DNA of 13,462 nt from an uncultured Acidimicrobiia bacterium. Its GTDB lineage: Bacteria > Actinomycetota > Acidimicrobiia > Spongiisociales > JAENVV01. The position numbers were made by a program, and so were the translations under genes. The notes under the pieces were generated by a model. The model did no database searches. It saw nothing but the letters and a program-made list of their open reading frames with translations, and was not told the DNA's origin. Every line of letters begins with the position of its first letter. Within the stretch, counting starts at the first letter, position 1. Positions 7,407-13,462 of this stretch are shown here, one piece after another. Location of the stretch: NCBI GenBank assembly GCA_905480085.1, contig CAJQPD010000266.1:1-13462 (forward strand), in the 5' to 3' direction.

Positions 7407-8593
7407 CCGTTCAGATAGTTCATTGGATTGACGGGAGTGCCGTACTCACGAGTCTCGAAATGTAGATGTGGACCCGTGGAATAGCCCGTTGAGCCGACAT
7501 ACCCGATAGTCGATCCGGCCGACACACTGCTTCCCGCCGATACGTTGAGCGAGCTTTGATGGGCGTAGAGCGTGGTGAGACCGCCCCCATGGTCGATGAT
7601 GACCGTCTTGCCGTACCCTCCGTACCAGTCTGCCCAGATGACCGTGCCGGAGCCGGCGGCGGCAATCGGGGTTCCGGAGCCACCGCCGATGTCAAGGCCG
7701 GTATGTAACTTGCGGACCCCACTAATCGGATGAATCCGGTACCCGAACCCAGAAGACACTGACCCGTTGAGGGGCCAGCTCAATCGTCCCGGATTCGATC
7801 CGCCAGTGCTGGTCAACCGATTGAGGTCAGCCTGGAGTTTGGCTTGTTCAGCCTCAAACGCGGTAATCTCGCCTTCGATCTCGGCAATCTCTGCTTCGAT
7901 CGACGCGAGGATTCGGCTGGCCTCATGCACTTCTTGATCAACGATGGCTGCCACGGCGGCCAGAGCGATCTTGTCGTCCTCAAGAGCCGTTCGCTTGATC
8001 TCGAGGCCCGCCAACAGGACTTCGACCGTGCGCTGATTCTCCTCGATGGCAGTCTGCTGGTTTTGCTCGGTGCGTTCGAGGATTTCGAGGGTGTTCAACA
8101 ACCGCTCCGAGGAGTCGAACACGTCGTCGGAATACCGCATCGCCACGGACATCGAAGCCATGTCGTCAACATTGACCACCACCGATGAGCCGATTGACGA
8201 AGCCCTCTGCATATAAAGCTCCGCAGCTCGATCCTGGAAGGTGAGCCGGGCTTCGCGAATTTCGAGCCGGGTGTTGGCTACTTCGATAGCGAGCCGATCG
8301 AGGCGCAGGTTCAGCTCAGCGAGCTGAGCTTCGTTGTCGGCGATCTCTGCCGTGACAGCGTCGACCTTGGCCTGAGCTTCGGCGACCGCTGCTCTGGCCA
8401 CGCGCAGACGCCCCTGGGCGGCCTCCAACTCGACGAGTTGAGCCGACCGCTGACTGGCGATCCCCTTCGACTGGTCCTTGAGCACGTCGATCTTTCGATC
8501 AATCTCATCGATGTCACTCTGAGATTGGGCGCCCGCGGTTACTGCGCCGGCCATGACCGCCAGCAACACAATGAGCGCTACGAATGATTTCAT
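7403..8593 (-). CDS. Secreted coiled-coil M23 (LytM) peptidoglycan endopeptidase linked to FtsEX
   Basis: The protein has 396 residues. Residues 1-22 form a signal peptide ending near TAGAQ. About 26-130 and 165-262 are long charged helices with coiled-coil character, separated by a less regular stretch (about 131-160). The C-terminal 130 residues are an M23 zinc peptidase. H297 and D301 (HTGLDIGG) with H378 are the expected zinc ligands, and H345 and H376 (PHLHFE) the other catalytic histidines. Architecture and position match the FtsX partners EnvC and PcsB-like proteins, which bind the FtsX outer loop through the coiled coil. Unlike E. coli EnvC, whose LytM site is degenerate, this active site appears complete, so it probably cuts peptide crosslinks directly. 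It starts three bases after the ftsX stop, with AAGG as ribosome site, and overlaps smpB by four bases. Activation by FtsEX is inference from architecture and gene order. Confidence 0.93.
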   Translation of the reverse strand: MKSFVALIVLLAVMAGAVTAGAQSQSDIDEIDRKIDVLKDQSKGIASQRSAQLVELEAAQGRLRVARAAVAEAQAKVDAVTAEIADNEAQLAELNLRLDRLAIEVANTRLEIREARLTFQDRAAELYMQRASSIGSSVVVNVDDMASMSVAMRYSDDVFDSSERLLNTLEILERTEQNQQTAIEENQRTVEVLLAGLEIKRTALEDDKIALAAVAAIVDQEVHEASRILASIEAEIAEIEGEITAFEAEQAKLQADLNRLTSTGGSNPGRLSWPLNGSVSSGFGYRIHPISGVRKLHTGLDIGGGSGTPIAAAGSGTVIWADWYGGYGKTVIIDHGGGLTTLYAHQSSLNVSAGSSVSAGSTIGYVGSTGYSTGPHLHFETREYGTPVNPMNYLNG

Positions 8594-8596
8594 GCA

Positions 8597-9478
8597 TCAC
8601 ACCTTGAGGAACTTTCGAAGTCCAAGTGCCGATCCACCGACACCGGCGACGGCACCAAACGCCAGGAACAGTATTGACCATTTCACAAAAAAGCCAGATG
8701 AGATGGTGAAGTCGAACAGGCTGATGGCCGCGTCAACATCGCCGACTACCCGACTGGCAATCCAGACGCCGAACACCGCCAGTCCGGCGCCCGTTATCCC
8801 CTCGATCATCCCTTCGATGAGGAAGGGGATGCGAATGAACCAGTTGGAAGCCCCGACCAACCTCATAATCGAGACCTCTTCACGGCGAGCATAAATGGCC
8901 ATTCGAATCGTATTCGAGATGAGAACAACTGCGGCGATTCCCTGAATAAGGGCCAGTCCGAAGCCCAGCCAGTTAAGGACCCGGGAGAGCTGAGCGACGT
9001 TTTCGATGGACTCCCCCGGCGCCACCACTTCCAACACGGCCGGTTGATCGATCAGGTTGAACACGACTTCGCGATACCGGGTGCTGTCCGTCAACCGGAT
9101 CCGAATAGAAGCGGGCAACACATCCGGGTCGATGTTGTCCGCCACGGGCGAGTTCGGAAAGAGTTTTTTGAATTCTTCAAAGGCTCCAAGCTTGTCGACA
9201 TACTCCGTCGACTCGACGAGGTCCCAGCCGTCGATTTCCGAACGCAGGGCCACCTGCGAGTCAAGGGTGATGCCATCGCGAGCATCCTTGAGAAAGACGA
9301 TGACATGCGTGCCGTCCTGCCATTGCTGGGTATTGGTTCGGACGAGCTCTTGGATCGACAATGCGCCAAACGCCAGGAACAGTGACACGAACACCGCCAG
9401 GACCGCTCCTGAGACCACCAGGGGATTGCGGCGCATGTTGACGAAAGACTCTTCGAGCAGAAACCCGATTCGGTTCAT
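8597..9478 (-). CDS. ftsX: Cell-division ABC transporter membrane subunit FtsX
   Basis: The 293 residues show the FtsX plan: a cytoplasmic start, membrane segment 1 (about 20-42), a large outer loop (about 43-167), then three segments at about 168-193, 219-244 and 262-285. The outer loop is the region that contacts the cell-wall hydrolase in studied homologues. The cytoplasmic stretch IYARREEVSIMRLVGAS (195-211) is the MacB/FtsX-type coupling helix region that receives ATP-driven motion from FtsE. The start overlaps the ftsE stop in ATGA, and the M23 gene follows three bases after the end, so all three are expected in equal amounts. The FtsEX complex transmits nucleotide state across the membrane; it does not transport a known substrate. 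Confidence 0.96.
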   Translation of the reverse strand: MNRIGFLLEESFVNMRRNPLVVSGAVLAVFVSLFLAFGALSIQELVRTNTQQWQDGTHVIVFLKDARDGITLDSQVALRSEIDGWDLVESTEYVDKLGAFEEFKKLFPNSPVADNIDPDVLPASIRIRLTDSTRYREVVFNLIDQPAVLEVVAPGESIENVAQLSRVLNWLGFGLALIQGIAAVVLISNTIRMAIYARREEVSIMRLVGASNWFIRIPFLIEGMIEGITGAGLAVFGVWIASRVVGDVDAAISLFDFTISSGFFVKWSILFLAFGAVAGVGGSALGLRKFLKV

Positions 9479-10170
9479 TCGACCGATTCCTCTTGCTCGT
9501 ATCGCCCGCTCGCCTGGTCGCGGACCACTTGGCCCGCTTCGAGCCCGACCACTCGACGCCGCATGGCATCGACGATGGCGTGGTCATGGGTTGCCATGAC
9601 GATGGTGGTGCCGGTGCGATTGATCCGGTCGAGCAAGCGCATGATGCCGACCGAGGTAGCCGGGTCAAGGTTCCCGGTGGGCTCGTCGCACAGCAAGATG
9701 GGCGGTCGGTTCACGAACGCCCTCGCAATCGATACCCGTTGCTGCTCGCCACCTGAAAGTTGGCGCGGAAGCCGCTCGGATTTGCCGGTGAGACCGACCA
9801 GGTCGATCACCTGCTCGACTTGCCGGTGGATGACGGCTTTTGGCCGACCGAGGACCTCAAGCGCAAAAGCAATATTCTGGGCGACGGTCTTGTTCGGAAG
9901 GAGCTTGTAATCCTGAAAAACGGTTCCGACCGTTCGGCGGAGATACGGCACCTTCCACGACGGCATCGCTGTTATGTCCTTGCCGGCTACCCAAATGGTC
10001 CCCGTCGTAACTTCCTCTTCGCGCAGGAGCATCCGGATCAGGGTCGACTTGCCCGACCCGGACGCGCCGACGAGGAACAAGAACTCGCCTTTTGCGACAT
10101 TCAGTGAAATATTGCTACACGCTACGGTGCCACCGTCGTACACCTTGGTGACATCCTCGAGTTTGATCAT
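9475..10170 (-). CDS. ftsE: Cell-division ATP-binding protein FtsE
   Basis: A 231-residue ABC ATPase of normal FtsE length. Walker A GASGSGKS is at 35-42, the Q-loop glutamine at 86 (VFQDYKLL), the signature LSGGEQQR at 138-145, Walker B ILLCDEP at 158-164, and the switch His at 195 (ATHDH). The ATG at 10170 has a good ribosome site (AGAGG, five to six bases upstream). It heads the tightly packed ftsE-ftsX-M23-smpB group, 82 bp downstream of prfB on the same strand. In homologues FtsE hydrolyses ATP at the inner face of the membrane, recruited to the division ring, and drives FtsX to switch on wall hydrolysis. Confidence 0.97.
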   Translation of the reverse strand: MIKLEDVTKVYDGGTVACSNISLNVAKGEFLFLVGASGSGKSTLIRMLLREEEVTTGTIWVAGKDITAMPSWKVPYLRRTVGTVFQDYKLLPNKTVAQNIAFALEVLGRPKAVIHRQVEQVIDLVGLTGKSERLPRQLSGGEQQRVSIARAFVNRPPILLCDEPTGNLDPATSVGIMRLLDRINRTGTTIVMATHDHAIVDAMRRRVVGLEAGQVVRDQASGRYEQEESVE

Positions 10171-10191
10171 GGGTACCTCTGAACGCGGGCT

Positions 10192-10210
10192 ATCCGCAGG
10201 GCTGCGGGAT
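10192..10210 (-). terminator. Hairpin between prfB and ftsE
   Basis: The minus strand folds as ATC-CGCA around a GCCC loop with TGCG-GAT, seven pairs with one bulged C. It lies in the 82-bp prfB-ftsE gap, 22 bases upstream of the ftsE start. No T-run follows, so it may be a weak terminator, an attenuator or a processing site that sets ftsE expression apart from prfB. Confidence 0.3.
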
Positions 10211-10252
10211 CATCCGAACAACAGGTTACCAAGAGCCCTGCTCCTACTTGAA

Positions 10253-11375
10253 TCAATCCGACCCGATCTCATGGTTGGCTCGCCGCCACATCAGGTACCC
10301 CTCGATGAACTCGTCGAGGTCGCCGTCGAGAACTCCCGTAACATTGCCAACCTCGGTTCCGGTGCGCAGATCCTTCACCATCTGATAGGGCTGCATGACA
10401 TAGGAGCGAATCTGGTGCCCCCAAGCAGCTTCAGTTTGTTCGCCACGTATCCCGTCGATGTGATCCAGCCGATCTTGCCTTGCCTTGTCGGCAAGGCGCA
10501 CCTGGAGCAATTTCATGGCGCGAGCCCGGTTCTGAATCTGAGACCGCTCGGCCTGGGAACCCACCACGATCCCGGTCGGGAGGTGGGTGATACGAACCGC
10601 CGAATCCGACGTGTTGACATGCTGACCACCGGCTCCCGATGACCGGAACGTATCGACCCGTAAGTCGTCGGAGTTGATTTCGATCTCTGCGGCCTCAGCG
10701 ACCTCCGGAATGACGTCGACCGCCGCAAACGAAGTGTGGCGTCGAGCGGCCGAATCAAACGGTGAAATCCGTACGAGTCTGTGAACCCCCTTCTCGCCCA
10801 CCATCCAGCCGTAACTGTGATCACCGCTCACCGTAAACGAGGCGGACTTGATTCCGGCCTCTTCGCCGCGTTGGACCTCCTCGAGAGTTACCTGGAATCC
10901 GGCCTTCTCAAGGTGCCGCAGGTACATGCGCAAGAGGATCTCCGCCCAGTCCTGGGCATCGACTCCCCCGGCACCGGCATGAACACTGACGATGGCTTCA
11001 AAGTCGTCATACTCGTCATAGAACAGCGATTCCATCTCGAGCTTGCGCAGTTCGACATCGACCGCCTTCAAATCGCGCTCGACGTCGGCAAGAACCGCCA
11101 GATCAGATTCTTCGGCCGCCATGTCAAGGATCATCCCGGCTTCCTCGAGTGCGGCTACCAGTTTGTCCTGCTGAGTGAAGATTCGCTCGTACCTGGCGAG
11201 ACGTTGGGTCACCTCCCGGGCTGCGTTGGGATCATCCCAAAACCCGGGAGTACCAATCTGCTCGTTGAGGTCGGCTACTTCATCTTTCTTATTGTCGAGG
11301 TCAAAGGAACCTCCTGGCGTCGGCGAGCCGCGATCTCAATTCGTCAATCAGGGCGCGCAATTCTATTTCAGTCAA
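10253..11375 (-). CDS. prfB: Peptide chain release factor 2 (RF2), made by programmed +1 frameshift
   Basis: RF2 releases finished proteins at UGA and UAA. The gene is split: 24 codons from a TTG start at 11375 to CTT at 11304-11306, then an in-frame TGA at 11301-11303. Shifting +1 by skipping T11303 continues with GAC and 349 residues to TGA at 10253, giving 373 residues in all. After the shift the protein reads LDLDNKKDEVADLNEQIG, typical of the RF2 N terminus. The UGA-reading tripeptide SPF falls at 204-206 and the catalytic GGQ at 249-251, almost the same as in E. coli RF2 (205-207 and 250-252). An in-frame GTG at 11212 would give only 319 residues and lose the conserved start. TTG is chosen because an in-frame stop lies just upstream and an AGGAG sits nine bases before it. 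secA ends 12 bp upstream in the same frame. Confidence 0.95.
11300..11315 (-). promoter_or_regulatory. prfB programmed +1 frameshift site (AGGAGG, CTT TGA C)
   Basis: The minus strand reads AGGAGG-TTC-CTT-TGA-C. The internal Shine-Dalgarno is three bases ahead of the CTT slip codon, as in E. coli AGGGGG-TAT-CTT-TGA-C. When RF2 is scarce, slow termination at UGA lets the tRNA on CUU slip to UUU and make full-length RF2; when RF2 is plentiful the ribosome stops after 24 codons. It is an autoregulatory loop built into the message. Confidence 0.96.
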
Positions 11376-11384
11376 CGTGAGACA

Positions 11385-11389
11385 CTCCT
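11385..11389 (-). promoter_or_regulatory. Ribosome binding site of prfB overlapping the secA stop codon
   Basis: AGGAG sits nine bases before the TTG start of prfB. Its first two bases are the last two of the secA TAG stop. This supports the unusual TTG start and suggests translational coupling of prfB to secA. Confidence 0.7.
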
Positions 11390-13462
11390 ATTCGGCCGCG
11401 CCGTGGCATCGTTTGTACTTCTTACCCGAGCCGCAGTAGCAAGGTTCGTTGCGACCCATCCGCTCCTCGGCCGTGGCCTGCTTGGGCTTTGACGGGCCGG
11501 TGTTGGTGGATATCGCCTGGACCCGCTGCACCGGTTGGGCGGGCTGATCGACAACCTCGACGTGGAAGAGGTAGCGAACCGCATCGCGCTTCACCGACTC
11601 GACCAGCCCGGAGAAGAGGTTGAACGCTTCGTTCTGATACTCGACGAGGGGGTCGCGCTGGCCCATCGCACGCAGCCCGATGCCAGCTCGCAGGTAATCC
11701 ATTTCGCTGAGGTGTTCCCGCCACTTATTGTCAATGATCGACAACGTGACCCGCTTCTCGATCGACCGGAGCACCGGTTCGCCCAGCTCCGATTCGCGGG
11801 CGTCGTAGACGCCATGGGCGTCTTCCATGGCTAGCTCAACCATTTTCTCGACAGACTTGACACCTTCAAAGGCCTCAGCTCCCAGGCGCATCGGATACAA
11901 CACCGTGAGCTCCCTTTGGAGTTCCTCAAGATCCCACTGGCCGGCAGGGACCATTTCGAGTCCGGCCCGGACCGTGTCTTCAACCACGGTGTCGATCCAT
12001 TCTCTGGCCAACTCGGCCGAATCCTCCCCAAGCAGGAGGTTCTGGCGCCAGGAGTAAATAACCTCCCGCTGCCGGTTCATGACTTCGTCGTACTTGAGCA
12101 CATTCTTGCGAGCTTCGAAGTTTTGTGCCTCAACCTGACCCTGGGCCCGCTCGACCGACTTCGAAACCATCTTGGCCTCGATCGGCACGTCTTCTGGCAA
12201 TTTAAGACGGTCCATGATGCTCGTCACACGGTCCCCGGCAAAGCGCCGCATGAGATCGTCCCCAAGCGACAAGTAGAAACGCGACTCTCCCGGATCTCCC
12301 TGGCGGCCCGAGCGTCCTCGTAACTGATTGTCGATTCGACGGGAGTCGTGGCGTTCGGTACCAATGACATAGAGTCCACCGGCCGCCAGCACTTCAGCCT
12401 TGGCGGCCGAGGTCTCAGCCTTATATTTCTCGAGCGCTTTCTCGTACGCGTCGTCGAAACCTTCGTCGGTTGGGTTCAACCCTGTTTTGCGGACCGCGGC
12501 CAGGGCGAGTCCTTCCGGGTTACCCCCGAGCATGATGTCAACACCGCGACCTGCCATGTTCGTGGCTACCGTGACTGCACCCGGTCGCCCTGCCTGAGCG
12601 ATGATCTCCGCTTCACGGTGATGCTGCTTGGCGTTGAGAACCTCATGATCGATCCCACGACGACTGAGAAAATTCGATAGTCGTTCAGACTTCTCAATGC
12701 TCACGGTGCCGACCAGAACCGGTTGGTTCCTGCTGTTCCGCTCAACGATGTCATCGATCAGGGCATGGAACTTGGCGTCTTCGGTTTTGTAAACCAGATC
12801 CTCTTTGTCGAGACGAGCTACCGGCAAATTTGTGGGAATCACCACGACATCGACGTCATAGATTTCTTTGAGTTCGGCTTCTTCCGTTTTGGCCGTACCC
12901 GTCATGCCTGAGAGCTTTTCATACATGCGGAAATAGTTCTGGAGGGTGATCGTGGCGAGCGTCTGGTTCTCTTGTTTGATCTCAACGCCCTCTTGCGCCT
13001 CGATCGCCTGATGCAGGCCCTCCGAATAGCGCCGGCCATCGAGAACTCGGCCGGTGAATTCGTCAACGATCTTCACCTCGCCATCGACGACCAGATACTC
13101 GACGTCGCGGTGATAGAGCGTCTTGGCCTTGAGGGCTACGTCGAGGTGATGGACAAAGTCGACTGCGGCGTGGTCGTACATATTCTCGATTCCGAGCATC
13201 GACTCGACCCTCGATACGCCGACCTCGGTGGTTATGACCTGGCGCTTGCCCTCATCGACCTCATAGTGCTCGTCTTGGCGTAGCTGACTGACGATCTTGG
13301 CAAAGTCCCGATACCACTTGGCGCTGTCACCGACCACGCCGGAGATGATGAGCGGGGTTCGGGCTTCATCGACGAGGATCGAGTCGACCTCATCAACAAT
13401 CGCATAGAAGTACCCTCGGTGAACCATGCCCTCGGACCGCATCGCCATGTTGTCGCGCAGAT
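11388..13462 (-). CDS. secA: Preprotein translocase ATPase SecA (N-terminal part outside window)
   Basis: The frame is open to the right edge; 690 residues are visible, beginning LRDNMAM, so roughly the first 200 residues, including Walker A, are missing. Visible motifs, numbered from the edge, are the DEVD Walker B box at 23-26 followed by [25 protein letters not shown] at 185-194 within the preprotein-crosslinking region, NMAGRGVDI at 302-310, and the arginine-finger motif [13 protein letters not shown] at 380-392. A charged insert at about 326-360 precedes [11 protein letters not shown], as in actinobacterial SecA1. The C-terminal zinc motif (C674, C676, C685, H686) is intact; in other bacteria it contacts lipids, ribosomes or SecB. 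SecA pushes secretory proteins, such as the M23 enzyme and the S8 protease of this window, through SecYEG using ATP. It ends in TAG, 12 bp before prfB, a frequent bacterial neighbour. Confidence 0.97.
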   Translation of the reverse strand, partial: LRDNMAMRSEGMVHRGYFYAIVDEVDSILVDEARTPLIISGVVGDSAKWYRDFAKIVSQLRQDEHYEVDEGKRQVITTEVGVSRVESMLGIENMYDHAAVDFVHHLDVALKAKTLYHRDVEYLVVDGEVKIVDEFTGRVLDGRRYSEGLHQAIEAQEGVEIKQENQTLATITLQNYFRMYEKLSGMTGTAKTEEAELKEIYDVDVVVIPTNLPVARLDKEDLVYKTEDAKFHALIDDIVERNSRNQPVLVGTVSIEKSERLSNFLSRRGIDHEVLNAKQHHREAEIIAQAGRPGAVTVATNMAGRGVDIMLGGNPEGLALAAVRKTGLNPTDEGFDDAYEKALEKYKAETSAAKAEVLAAGGLYVIGTERHDSRRIDNQLRGRSGRQGDPGESRFYLSLGDDLMRRFAGDRVTSIMDRLKLPEDVPIEAKMVSKSVERAQGQVEAQNFEARKNVLKYDEVMNRQREVIYSWRQNLLLGEDSAELAREWIDTVVEDTVRAGLEMVPAGQWDLEELQRELTVLYPMRLGAEAFEGVKSVEKMVELAMEDAHGVYDARESELGEPVLRSIEKRVTLSIIDNKWREHLSEMDYLRAGIGLRAMGQRDPLVEYQNEAFNLFSGLVESVKRDAVRYLFHVEVVDQPAQPVQRVQAISTNTGPSKPKQATAEERMGRNEPCYCGSGKKYKRCHGAAE

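Noticed and set aside
10253..11212. RF2 starting at the in-frame GTG at 11212 (319 residues).
   Set aside because: Conserved RF2 N-terminal sequence continues upstream in the same frame to a canonical CTT-TGA-C frameshift site, and SPF and GGQ positions match full-length RF2 only with the extra 54 residues.
1..13462. Search for a novel defence, mobile or CRISPR-type system in the window.
   Set aside because: All substantial space is filled by recognisable core genes. I see no transposase, integrase, tandem direct-repeat array, tRNA-attached site or unexplained gene cluster.

Overview
The window looks like a chromosomal housekeeping segment from a moderately GC-rich bacterium (around 60% GC by eye). 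It is most likely an uncultured or deep-branching member of the Actinobacteriota; Acidimicrobiia would fit, but the sequence alone cannot fix this. Three things point there. The order secA-prfB-ftsE-ftsX-smpB-ssrA recalls the mycobacterial prfB/ftsE/ftsX/smpB/ssrA neighbourhood. SerB has two ACT-type regions ahead of its HAD domain, as in mycobacterial SerB2. SecA carries a charged insert of about 35 residues just before its [11 protein letters not shown] motif, as in actinobacterial SecA1. No tRNA-like CCA end is encoded in the tmRNA gene.

Layout. On the plus strand, 1-885 is the C-terminal part of a DinG/XPD-type helicase, followed 17 bp later by the ABC-F translation factor EttA (903-2579). 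Everything else is on the minus strand. Read in the direction of transcription (high to low coordinates) it runs: secA (partial, entering from the right edge), prfB with an intact programmed +1 frameshift, ftsE, ftsX, an M23 peptidoglycan peptidase, smpB, a stand-alone HD-GYP protein, tmRNA (ssrA), a secreted subtilisin-like protease with an unusual internal insert, and serB, which converges on ettA.

How the genes work together. Two functional themes are interleaved. The first is translation fidelity and rescue: EttA acts on stalled or energy-limited initiation complexes, RF2 terminates at UGA/UAA and controls itself by frameshifting, and SmpB with tmRNA frees stalled ribosomes and tags the products. 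The second is the cell envelope: SecA drives export, and FtsE-FtsX-M23 form a tightly coupled transmembrane system for septal wall hydrolysis (4-nt ATGA overlap, 3-nt gap, then another 4-nt ATGA overlap into smpB). The M23 protein keeps all its zinc and catalytic residues, so it is probably the hydrolase itself and not an EnvC-like activator.

No mobile element, CRISPR array, prophage or defence island is visible, and I see no wholly new system. The points most worth a second look are the prfB frameshift in a probable actinobacterium, the short (A)AEDNFALAA tmRNA tag, the catalytically complete FtsEX-linked M23 enzyme, and the protease with a beta-rich insert between two catalytic-site motifs.
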